The notes beneath the pieces are model-generated. The model saw nothing but the letters and a program-made list of their open reading frames with translations, was not told where the DNA came from and ran no database searches. Shown piece by piece: positions 35,838-47,004 of a DNA stretch of 64,000 nt. Both the position numbers and the translations under genes were made by a program. Source of the DNA: Takifugu bimaculatus (taxonomy: Eukaryota; Chordata; Actinopteri; Tetraodontiformes; Tetraodontidae); contig CP034993.1 in the NCBI GenBank assembly GCA_004026145.2, positions 16,279,171 to 16,343,170 on the forward strand, given 5' to 3'. How positions within the stretch are numbered: the first letter of the stretch is position 1; every line of letters starts with the position of its first letter.

Positions 35838-35992
35838 TCACTCCAACTTTTGCCTGAGAATCCTTTTCTCCTCCTCTACGAACGTCTTGTCGGAGGTCGC
35901 TTGTCCCATGTCCCTCTTTCTCTTCTCCTTCTGCTGGAACGTCTCTACCCGACGTTTTTTGGACGATGCTTTATCGTTGTTGGCTTCCTCAT
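35838..35992 (-). CDS. C1orf52: C1orf52 homologue, exon 3 (C-terminus and stop)
   Basis: Acceptor GGAACAG; it takes the one-base overhang from exon 2 and reads DEEANNDKASSKKRRVETFQ, QKEKRKRDMGQATSDKTFVE and EEKRILRQKLE to a TGA at 35838-35840. The SSKKRRVE block is a basic cluster of nuclear-localisation type, as in the human protein's lysine-rich end. The reading frame is intact. Confidence 0.85.
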
Positions 35993-36231
35993 CTGTTCCA
36001 CCAGAGAGTGGGAACATAGAGAGAAAAGAAAATAGAAAATGATAGCTGTTAAATATTAAAGTGAACAGTAATCCTGCATATTTTACAATGTCAAGCAAAC
36101 TAAAAACACAGGAAAACCTCACAAAGTCACGGACCTCCAGTTGCTCTGTCTGCACAGTGGAATTCTCTAAATATTCTGGTGACAGCTAACAAGACAAAAC
36201 AGCAGAGCCGTCTCAACACTGAAGGACAAAC

Positions 36232-36436
36232 CTGAGTCAGAGAGCTGCTCCTCTGGGGGTAAGAACTGAGCTTTTCCCGCTTTTGGCGCATCTTCACCGT
36301 TATCCTCGTACACATTGGACCACTTTATAGCCATGTCCATGCCAGGAGGGGGACCCTTCTTCTTCACTGGTTCTGCACTGTAGCTCTGGGGAGGGGGGAC
36401 TGCGGTCGTGTTCCATGGCTTAAACTCTTTGGCAGG
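36232..36436 (-). CDS. C1orf52: C1orf52 homologue, exon 2 (MAIKWSN-YEDNG core)
   Basis: Encodes PAKEFKPWNTTAVPPPQSYS, AEPVKKKGPPPGMDMAIKWS and NVYEDNGEDAPKAGKAQFLP, ending in EEQLSDS. The block DMAIKWSN-YEDNG-DAP is the most conserved part of the C1orf52/UPF0690 family as I know it. 205 bp: phase 0 in, phase 1 out, matching exons 1 and 3. The donor CAG/GTTTGT is weak and the acceptor (ACATGAAG) has a poor pyrimidine tract, so boundaries rest on homology and phase. Confidence 0.87.
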
Positions 36437-36616
36437 CTTCATGTAACAGACCAGAGGTTGCAAAAGTAAACGAATGCTTCTCCAACATGGAGAACATTTA
36501 GAGGTCACAACAGATCTGCCAAAAATATGGCAAGAACCCACAAATGGGGTTAGTGGTATTAATGAAGCTTTATGCATTTAAGACTGCTTATATGGGGTTA
36601 ACCGGTTCTTATTTAC

Positions 36617-36919
36617 CTCTTCTGGGGGTTTGACCGTGAGGTTGTCCCAGTCGATCTCCTTATTCAGCGGGTTATAGAGGAAAGCAGGCTTGGACACGGA
36701 GCGGAACAGATCGTCGGGTTTGGGCAGGGAGGCTCCACCGGCAGCCCTTTTGGTTGCTTGTTGGGAGGACTGGGATCCACTTTCCACAGGCGCCGTGGAA
36801 GGTGCCGTTTTCTTTACGAGCCCTCCGTCATCGTCTGAGTCGCTGCCGTCGCTACTGTTGCTCAAATCGTCATAACTGGAGAAAAAACCCAACGAACCAG
36901 ACTTCTTTTCTTCTGACAT
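36617..36919 (-). CDS. C1orf52: C1orf52 homologue (UPF0690 family), exon 1 with start codon
   Basis: Starts MSEEKKSGSLGFFSSYDDLS, continues NSSDGSDSDDDGGLVKK, and ends with KPDDLFRSVSKPAFLYNPLN followed by KEIDWDNLTVKPPEE. The DDLFRSVSKP-FLYNP-NKEIDW block is characteristic of this small family. Three exons give about 220 residues against roughly 180 in human, as I remember. The protein has no recognised enzymatic domain; acidic Ser/Asp-rich and basic Lys-rich ends suggest a nuclear or RNA-associated role, which is inference. Donor GAAGAG/GTAAAT. No frame defects, unlike the two neighbours. Its position beside SYDE2 mirrors the human 1p22 order. Confidence 0.92.
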
Positions 36920-37150
36920 TTTGCTTGATCCGAAAGGCTATTACAGGGAAAAACGACAGTTGGAAAACGTCAAAAGAGAAATGCCCGAAAGTGTGGAAAC
37001 AGGCTCAGATGCGATTATTGCTAAAAGATATGCGGCCCCATTTTGAATCCGGTTTCAAAATAGTCGTAAACTGTTGTGGTGTGCCGTAAACGTCGCGTTG
37101 CAAAGCTGTCGCAAAGCGAGTTGATTACAAGGATATTGGAAAAGGTAAGA
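36920..37150 (-). promoter_or_regulatory. C1orf52: C1orf52 homologue 5' leader and promoter area
   Basis: Sequence upstream of the ATG has several CpGs (around 37085-37125) in an otherwise AT-rich surrounding. A plus-strand aaaag/gtaaga at about 37145 resembles a donor site of a divergent transcript, but no coding exon is supported. No TATA box seen. Confidence 0.4.
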
Positions 37151-37569
37151 GCATCTCAAGTTGTGCATCATTATAACTAAATAATCAATCACTTAAAAAA
37201 ATCCTGTACCGGAATTCCATAGTAGGTCTAGCTTGATTTGGCTTCCATCATAATGAAATCTCTCAAGATTTAAAAAAATAAAGATTCTATTGCAAATTTG
37301 ACCTAATTATTGAGTTATACGTTATATTGTAAATTAGTTTCCCAGTTACGGTCACTGTGGTACTTTCTTTTTGTTGTACTTTCTGTGGTTTCTTGTTTTT
37401 TGAGATTCTCTTCTTTCCTTTCAAACAAGATTGTTACAGTATATAGATGTTTGCACCACTTTGTTCTATTCATTTAGTGTAAAACTCCTACAAATGACAA
37501 GGGAAGGTACATTATTTTGATCAATATGATAATTTACCAAAAACGTTAAAGCGTTATGTCGTCTTCTAA

Positions 37570-37584
37570 CCACTAGAGGGTAGC
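37570..37584 (+). promoter_or_regulatory. CTCF-like motif, forward
   Basis: The sequence ccactagagggtagc matches the CTCF core CCACTAGAGGG-x-GC except for TA in place of CG. It lies about 650 bp upstream of C1orf52. Consensus-based only. Confidence 0.4.
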
Positions 37585-39920
37585 ATGTTCAAACTAGTGG
37601 GATCAGATTTTTTGTCAGATTAAAGATGCGCCTCTGAACATGGATTATTGGAGTATTGGATCGCTGATCTGCATGGATCATTGCTTGCTGGATGGATACA
37701 GTTCCAAGAAATTTACTCTTCCCTACATGATACAGAATAAAGGGATGAGCTCTCAGATCTCAAGCTCTCAAATTCCAACAACTTGTATCCAAATCCAATC
37801 AGTTTAAGCGTTGATTCATATCATATTGAGGTTAGGGGTTTTGCACAGGTTCCTTTTGCACAGAACACGTGTGAAATAAAAAAGGCAGACCGGAAGAGTG
37901 TAAATCTTGTGGATATACAGCATATTATTTCTCTGTCCCCTACTTCTCTTCATGTTTCTCTCAGTCTATGTTCAGTAATTACAGTACGGGTGCTTTAAAT
38001 GAGATGTTTGGTATTTTAGGTGAGCAGGAGGTCAGATCTGCATAGCAATTTTACTAGAAGTCCAGTTCAAACCCATCCTGAAGTCAAAATATCATGTGCA
38101 CAAAGTATTTGAACTTTTGCTTCTGTTCGCTCCCATTCCCCTTTGTTCCAAAAGCATATGGCATATCTCCTTTCATCAGCAGTAGCAAAAAAACTCAACA
38201 ATCTTAACATTTTGTGAAGCAGTCGTTCATTTATTAAGTTATGACCTGCTCATGGCTGCTCATGGTTCAGCTGCACTGAAATGAATTCAAACAGAGCTCT
38301 GTGCTCAGTTTAACATTCAACACTTCCATCTTGAAAGAACAGATGCTGTGACTTAAATTCCTGAGCTGAAATGGGCCGGATTGTTGCAGAACAATCAGGG
38401 AAATTAAACCTGATTCAAAGTGCTTTTGTAATTATCCAATTCCAACTAGTTTTCCCGCTAGATTACGGGATGGTAATGCTTTTCCGTTTATCAGATAACA
38501 ACACATGTGACATGTTCCTTTCCTCATCATTTCCTCATGTTTCAATCTGTACCAGGATGCAAAAGTGTCCAAGCTGGATTTTTTAAAAAATAAATTAAGA
38601 CATGATGGAATTTACCAATTCTTTGGCTTACATTTTAAGCTCGCATCTCTGCAGTCTGACCCTGATGTGAGAAATTCCCCATGGAGGTGAAAAGCCACAC
38701 CTCTCCGCGCCTCTGTTTAATCTGGCCATTCATAATCACATGAATTCCAAATTCACCCACAGACCTTATTCCAGGTCAGCTCCGAGACCACCTGCTGGAG
38801 GTGTTTTTGCTCATTGTTGGTCAAAGAAAAGAGGACGGATCAGAACCAATCCCTTGGTTTCAAATTGACTCTTATAAAGATACAAGTGGGCTATTTGGAA
38901 CAGTTTTCTATATTTTATTTGCTTTCAGTTAATTAAATCCAGCTAATGAAGAAGAAAGAAAATGGTCTTTGATTCACCCATTAAATCCAGATGTGATCCA
39001 CTTGATTTCCCAACACATCCTTAATTGCAAATTTCAGATAAAAACTCAAATCTACAAACCTTTAAACCAATTTCCCCCTGTATCCTTGAACATGAATCAT
39101 GGACTGTGAGGGTCCCTTAGATAGAAAGTGACCTCTCTGTACATGCAATGCAATGTAAAACAAAATTAATAGCTGTTTGGAAAGATATAATGACACAAAT
39201 ATGGCATAAAACTATTATTACTTAATCTGTTTTTTCATATTTTAATCAAGTGCCGATGCGATTGGCTGGACTTGGGCTGAGTTGGAGATAACATGTGGTG
39301 TCATGTAGTTCTTTTCCACAGAGGAAAAAAAGGGAGACTCAACTGCGGGTAAAAAAAAGCAACTTGCCATGACATGCACACGTGGGCAAGACATAGCAGA
39401 AATGTCGCACAGCTCCGCTCGGCTTCCATTCTCTATTCATCAAGTAAGAATATATCCACAGCTCTGTTTGTGCCACACACGCGCTCACACGCTGCTGTGT
39501 TTTGCCTGCTCCACTTCCCCTCGCTGCGATTTCAGAGCAGAGAGGTGGCATTCTTGGGCTCGTTACGTTGACTCCAGGCTCTGTTTGCACCGCAGCCTGT
39601 TGGGGCTCGTGGCTGGAGGCCGAAACTGGATCCTCCTAATGGGGAAAGAGGAGCGAAGAGGAAAGGGGAGAGAAGAAATAACGACGAGGCGAGGCGCTTT
39701 GCCACGTGAAGGTGTGAGGGATCTGGGTCAAAAGGACAGTGTGTGGGGTGAATTCGGTGGGATGGGGAGGGGGGGGGGGCAGAGGTGGGTGTTGGAGGTG
39801 ATCATCCCTATCACATGTTCCACGGTGTCCTGCAGTGTGGACGGTGGTGGGCTGAGCACGCACGGCACGCTCAACCCCATGCCCTTCCTCATGCTTTGGT
39901 TTTTACCGCTCTCCCCTGCC

Positions 39921-39965
39921 CACACACACAAACACACGCACGCACACACACACTCACACACACAC
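39921..39965. repeat. Imperfect (CA)n tract
   Basis: CA repeat with AAAC, GC and TC interruptions; intergenic. Confidence 0.9.
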
Positions 39966-40567
39966 TAATTAACATACATGAAATGTCTGCAGAAACTCTT
40001 TAAAATCCCAGTTTACTGCAAGTGTGAATTGCATTCCAAGGATTTGTCTCCAGGCTATTTTGGCTTTCATGCTTTTTCCTTTTATCCAAAATTTCCTTAA
40101 GAAATAGTGTAAAGATGTTTCAATCTGCGTTACAGGAAGGATTACAGCTAATCATTCCCCTTTTAAGCTTGTCTTTGGTACAAAATTGAAGAAGACTCAC
40201 CCGGGCACTAAGACAAACATTGACAGCACTTCTAGGATTTGGGGGTTCAAAGATATCTGCAGAACAGATTGGTCAGTGCACGGAAAAGCTTCCCAGTCTG
40301 TATTTTCTGTGTGTGTCACCAAAGAATGCTTTGAACTCATGCCAATAGCATCACGTTTTTTGGAATGTATCAGTCAAATGGTTCCACTCACTAACTGGTT
40401 GTCAGTCATCCCAGCATACAGTAGAAGAGGATAACCAGGTGGTGAAGGAACGATCATTTAATCTAGAAAATAGGATCCCAAACACAGACCAGTTACTATA
40501 CCAACCGTCTGTCAGATGACAAAACCTAGTCTACAGTTATATTAATCCACGTTAGGCTGCTACTACA

Positions 40568-40621
40568 ATTCAATTTCCCTACGGGGATGAATAAAGTACA
40601 TCTTGAATCTTGAATCTTGAA
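40568..40621 (+). mobile_element. Truncated LINE 3' tail with three tcttgaa repeats
   Basis: The sequence caatttccctacggggatga is followed by ataaagtaca and exactly three copies of tcttgaa (40601-40621). TTTCCC-ACGGGGAT-AATAAAGTA plus a short tandem tail is a very common end of non-LTR element copies in fish genomes. Only the tail is present; the element is 5'-truncated. Family name not certain. Confidence 0.6.
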
Positions 40622-43600
40622 TGGAAGAGGATGCGTTGAGGTTTCTTCCTGGTTAATGGGACTAATATATAGCCTCCTGTCGGAACCAAACTGTTCTTAA
40701 TATCGGGTAGCTAGAAAGAAAATAAGTTACCGAGCTGAACAATCCCATTTAAAATCTAAGAGATGTCTTTAGCTATTATAAGCAGTCTGTGTGTCATTTA
40801 TACACGCAAGCCTTAAACATCACCTGGAACTGGGGGAGGCAATAGCACGGCTGAACATGACACAGACGTTAGCTTTACTCCGCAGATGCACCATCAAATG
40901 GCCCCTGAAAGACCAGCTTACCTTATACAGAATGGATACTCATGTTGTAATGAGGGAGCTGCTGGTTTGTGACATATGAAGAGGACGAAATATCATTTTA
41001 ATGTAAACTATTGACTGTTTGAGGACCGCTGGGTTGGCCATGTCCTCCTTTCTGACAGACCTTCTGCTGTAGGTCTGCTGTGCGATGGAGTGAGTCGGGA
41101 AAGGATTGGGGGCACATTTCACACCTTGGGGGCAGCTTGGTGGGGGGTTGGCAGCAGCTTTATGGACAGAGGGCACCTGGCTGATAGCTGAGGTCCCTGG
41201 TACGGACAGGCTTTAGTGATCAAAGCAGGATAATCCCTGCCTCATCCAGCCACACATCAGTCCTACTCAATGCTGTCTCCTCCTCGCAAGGTTACATCCA
41301 CTACACCCCCCCCAAACCTCAGAAGGCTCCAGATCTCCTCCTATAAAAACACAGCTCATCCTCTCTCCTGCGCTGGAACAACCCCGATGCCCACGGTGAA
41401 CCCTGGAGCTCCAGCTTTGGGATTTTCTGACTCATTAACTCTGCTCAGTCAGGTGAAGCAGCCTGCGGATTCCTTCCAGCCAGGTTCATCAACCCCAGCC
41501 AGTGGCTCCGACTGTGAGGCGATAAGAGCGAAGGGGCTCCATCCATCGGACCCCGCCGTGACTTTGTTTAGTGTGAAATGAGATGAGCAGGAGGGGGGGT
41601 GACGAGGAGGAGCAGGACGCGAGAAGGTGCGAGCGCCAATCGCGGCCCGCAGATGAGGTTTGATGAGTCCGACGTGGGCAGCGCAGCACCCTAAATGCAG
41701 TGCAGCGTATTTAACACAGCTTAGCAGTGTAGTTACGGGAGTGTTAACGCCTGTCAGTTATACGACTGCTCGTCTTGGCAGCAGGTGTTTGTTTGACCCG
41801 AGGTCTAATGTGCAGACGGTGTCCTGTTGACCTGTACTGTTTGAAGCTATGGGACTAATGCGGAGCAACACGGGAAGAAGGGAGACGCCTTTTCACACCA
41901 GCATTCTTAAAAGGTTTATGACTGACCCGTTGAGCCGGACGTGGACGGCGGTACCGTGGTGGATGATACCGTGTTACTGTGGGTGGCATCAAAATGTTCT
42001 CCTGCTGTCCTGCAGACATCAACGTCAGGACTGCAGCATTGAGGGTTAAAAGGCTGAAATCATGCTATTGTGCTAAATTTAAAGGTGAAGTTGTGTTAGT
42101 TGCGTGCCAATGAGCTACTGGTCACGGAACTGTTTAATGTTTGGTCTGCACAACCAGGAAGGTCCAATAATGCCAAGATGAGAGAAGACGCAGTCATCCA
42201 TTCCACCGACATCAAAATTATGCGTCTAAATTAAACAATCTAACATACATATCTATGCACCAAGACAAGGGGGGTGACCTAAACAGCCTAAAAACCAAAT
42301 CGTTTGTCCATTCTGGGCTACCGTAGAGCCATGGTCCATATCAGGGGCCCTTAATGGCACGGAGATGAAATTCATATTTAGAAATGATGCGGGGATCGCC
42401 TGGAAAAACGCTGTAAATACTTCTCCTCACCTGATTCCCACTCTTTCACCACCTGTTAGCAAATGCATTTGTTTTGGCCCATGAGGGGGAAAAAAACATG
42501 TAGAAGAACAACAGGGCTTATACAGATATAGCCCTGGTGAAAGAGGAGGATCAGGTGTCCTTCTGGCTGTGCTGTAAATACATATGGAGGAATTAAGGTG
42601 AACAAGCAGCCAAAGTCTCTGGAAGGATGACACAGTTATTATTTAGCTGTAAATCCCCAGCAGTAACGGACACAGCGGCTCAGAAGGGAAGAATGCGGCA
42701 AAAATAACCCCAACGACAATGCAGCTGCTTCAATTGTTGCATCACATTAAAAAGCATCTTGTTTAATTTAGGTGCATTCTGTGAACTTTACCGCGACTTT
42801 TCCTTTGTTCTCCTGCAAGAGGACCAGCAGGCACGTCACAGAACAAAAGGGGGTGCAGATCATAGCTGGATGCCCCCTCTCCTTTCTTTTCTGTTTTTTT
42901 TTTGTAACTCTTGCTGCAGGCTCAGTTTGACAAAACTGTTTCCAGATCTTAACTTGATCAGACCTAATCAAAAAGGATTTACTGACTTGATTGACAGAAT
43001 TCAGTGGAACTCCACTGTTGCTATTGGTTCCTGCCTTTAACCTGCTCATTCGTGATTATCTTCATATGTGGCTAGATTAAAGTTCTCTTTCAAATTCAGC
43101 CTTGGCTTCTTTAATGTGGTGGCTCCTCAAGGGCTCCCATCGTCCCAAACACACCTTAAGCTGTGCCCCCCCCCGCCTTCCCCACCTTTAGGCTGCTGAA
43201 GACCACTTGTAATCTGGTTGCTTTTAGCTTCTATTGCTCTGAATGAAGCATGTGGAAGACTGCAGGCATGATGAAGACATGGTCAATACTGGGTGCCAAG
43301 GTAGGCTAAACACCTTACAGGCCTGTTACTTTGTGTGACTGAGGATTAGAATTAAGGTGGCATGTTGCAGTCATCCCTCGGAGATCCCTTCCTGAAAGTA
43401 ACTTCGGAAAGATTGATTCATTTTTGTTATGTAATGTACACAGTCGACATCACTCAAGTCATGGTCAGCTTAATGTTTTGGTTTCCATCAAAGTCTGATG
43501 CCCAGCAGAGCCAGCCAGCTTAAAACCGTCTGGAAGTCAAGACTGAGGTGACCTTAACGGTATCTCTAGATGTCTGCTGGGATCATTCTTTCATTTTCAG

Positions 43601-45855
43601 GTCTGCATTAAGATGTTTCTAATCTTATTATGTTTAAGAAATGCTAAAAGTAAAGAACAGAGTGCATTAGTAAAGGTCTGGGTCGTCTATTAATAACAGA
43701 ATATTGGTAATAAAATCTTAATACGTGCAGCATTCTGAAGCTGGATAATCTCCATGCAACTCTCGCTTCAAAGTTCAGAGACAGATGTTGACCAGTTGTG
43801 AGTTACTGCCTATAATTGGACCGAACCAGTGAGTTTTGACGCAAACGGAGATTTGAATCACTACTATGTTCTGGAAGCAGCACAGGATAAACACTTATTT
43901 ATAATGTCTGCCATATTCCTTATTTCTATGTCATATCCCTTGTGCCGTATGTTAACATATGACAGCAAATCAATGTAAAATGTGATACTGCTAGCATTAG
44001 CGTGTCATTTTTGCCATTGCCTCATCTCCAGTGACAGAAATGACATAGAGTGCATTTAAGATCGGTTCTGCTGACTTCCACTGCAGGAAACTCTTGATCT
44101 CTTGGTCTTTACATTCCAAGAAATGATCTAAGACTTTGTTCTTTTATGTCGACACGGCGGCTGCTGGCAGTCTGGGCAGATTACACACATGAGCTAACAA
44201 TGTCGAGCTCTTTTATGTGTCAGCAAAGACCCAACCTGGCTTCAGCCTTGAAAACAAAACCGCGAGGTATCAGCGGCCATCCGTCCGTGTCTGGAGCCAG
44301 ACGTCTTAACTTGTCTTCTGTCTGACAGGTGCCACTGTCTTGCCCCAGTGGACAGAAAGGTTGCAGTGCACAAAACCTGAGCTATTTTTTACTGTGCTGA
44401 AAGTAGACGGTGACACGGAGCAGCTGATGGACACGGGGAAGTGTCTGGGCTAACACCAAGGCTGACATGCATGAAACAAAAGGTCTGTACCACCCATGAA
44501 CTGCCTGAAAAGGAACCAGGCGACATGGCGGGTTTGTCGGAAGTGGAAAATAACTGCTGGGCACCAGATCGAGATCATTTTTTGCTTCATCTTTGTGCAT
44601 TTTGGAAAGTGGCCGTTGTTAGCAGCTTTACTGTAGGGATCGGTGACATTGGCGATAACATCAAGCAGGTCGTGCAGCCTGAATGTGGCAGGGGTAACAA
44701 ACAGCAAGATGCCAGTTTGATGAGCTGCTCTGGCAAGAAACATGAGTCTGGGACCTTGAAAGGCAAATCAGACAGAATCAAAGCAGCAGAGGGGTGTCAG
44801 GCTAAAAATGGCATCCAGACTGAATATTCCCATCTTGTGCGCTCTTGAGTTTATCCCTAAGACAGGTTTAGTTAACAATTCCTTACAATAAATACACTTA
44901 CCGGTATATTAATTAAATAAATATTGATTCTAGCTATTTTACACATGCTCTAACATGCTAAGTGTTCCAAATGCAGACATTCAGGTAAATATTGGCTCTG
45001 CATCATAAAAACTGCATCTTTAGACGTGTATCGGTGCTCAACTGTAACTTGGATCCAACGTTTATGTTAAAGCAGCTCACACAACACACACAATCCTTCC
45101 TGACGCGCTGTATCATGGTTACAATTATAGCTTAATATGAATCTGGAATATCAGGGGTTGTAATACTTAACGACTGCCTGTACTCACCGTTCATTTTTAG
45201 TCCATTGTGGTTTCCTGTCATCAAATTAAAGAACTCGATGCCCAATTATGAGTGATTGCTTTGAAATACTGTCGAATATCTTCGTATTGATTAAAGAAGC
45301 AGTTCATTCCCTTTATTGCATTAGTTGGCGACATGCTGCATATGTCCTCCACACAAACACAAGTCGACTGTTCAGATGTTGGATTCTGTCTCCTTCCCGT
45401 TCTTTCCACCTTCTTGGGAATGTTATTGTGTAAACCAGGGATCACAGCGGGTTTTCTCCCTGTAGCAGTAAATCTCCGCGGTCCCTCTTTTCAAACTGGG
45501 AACAATTTTCTCTGCAGTTGTTTCTCATTTTCAGCAGAAATGTGTTCGCTCTCCCAGGAAATAAATACTTTGGATCTGGTTTTCATTGTTTACGTTTGAA
45601 GTTTCCAGTGACTGGACCTCGCAACAGGTCTGCATGGGTGCAAACACAGGTGAACGAAAGGTTGGGAAATATGTGGAAACAATGAAGATGTGGTTCACAG
45701 AGACCATCACCAGACAGACGGGAGGGGGGGGGGTAGAGATTGCAGTAATTGTCAAAACACTCACATATGCAAAATCCATTTAAAAAATCTGGATCTTTCC
45801 ATGTGTTTTTTCCCAATACGGCTCCAGAGTACTCCTCCGCTGGAATCTGTGCATG

Positions 45856-45915
45856 TTAGAATGTTTTTGGCTGCAGGTTGTTTTTTTTTAAAATCTGCAG
45901 CCAAAAACATTCTAA
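45856..45915. repeat. Perfect 21-bp inverted repeat, 18-base spacer
   Basis: ttagaatgtttttggctgcag (21 bases) at 45856-45876 is matched by its exact complement at 45895-45915, with a T-rich spacer. The ends are ttaga/tctaa. Looks like a foldback element or palindromic MITE remnant; no clear target duplication. Confidence 0.85.
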
Positions 45916-46968
45916 TAAAAAGAAATATAGCTTCATCAATTTGTTTCATATACTGGATTAATGACAAGTTGAAAGTCCTCCAGTGGGGGGTTGTTGTAAG
46001 GGAAGCCGTGTTCTGTGCACGCCGCTGTGACAGGTGTGTCTATCAGGGATCTTTGGAACCAACCTTGGAACCTGTGAGGACAGAAAAGAGGCAGTTTCTA
46101 AGCAGCGACTGTATATTTGGAGTTTTCTGGGCTAAAAACAGGCATCATTTCAACATGTGCAAACTTTAATACTTGAATAGAAGATTAATGAGGTGGAGCA
46201 AAAGCCTATGATAAAAATGTTTTATGCCTTGTTAGGTAAATGGACAGAAGGGAGAAATCTTGAGTATTCATCAAACCTGTGATGGAGCGAAGTTTACAAT
46301 ATTACTTATAGCACAAAGGTCGCCGTTGTGCAGCACTTCATCCTGTCTGTTGCCACTCTTATGACAGCTATAAACACACAAAAACTTCAAAGTATCTCAG
46401 CGCAAATTCAATTTTAAAGTTTGGAAATCGTGCTGCAAATACTCGGCGGTGTGTTTTCCTTACATTGTCATGCAAAGCGGCGCCTTGGGAACCATTCCCA
46501 GAAGTTTTCCAAGCTATGTTTGTCTTTTCCTTGTGTATATTACGAAACTAAACAACATTAATGGCCCCATAAACGGGGCGCCTGCAATATGATTCTGCAT
46601 ATTTCCAGTAAACAATAGAAATGCACAGTAGAGAGAGACATTTTCACCATCACTGAGGGCTTTACAGGATTTATTATGCAGCCGTGTTGTCTGGAAGCTC
46701 CAATGATCAGCATCAGTTTTGAACTTTTAAGTGGACTGTTTTGTTTTAAAGCTGCATAAAACAATAATTGTAGTGTGACAATGACGCTTGGCTGGTCCTA
46801 CATGCTGTTGTTCTGGGAAGAACGCGATCAATTTGGCTTTTGATGGTTTGTCTCTTTGCTGATGCGAGGGATCATCATCAAATATGGTTACAAGAGATTA
46901 ACAACAAATGTGGATACATGTGTGAAACAACTCTCTAAAGCCAGAAGTAAGTGTGTGCATGTGTGCAT

Positions 46969-47004
46969 GTGTGTGTGTGTGTGTGTGTGTGTGGGGGGGG
47001 GGGG
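46969..47004. repeat. (GT)n-(G)12 compound tract
   Basis: GT run passing directly into twelve G; intergenic. Confidence 0.9.

Noticed and set aside
39369..39968. 199-codon plus-strand open frame
   Set aside because: Extends through a CA repeat and low-complexity GGGG sequence; no recognisable protein.
44441..44848. 135-codon plus-strand open frame in the gene-free interval
   Set aside because: No domain; a similar-length frame exists on the other strand, as expected by chance.
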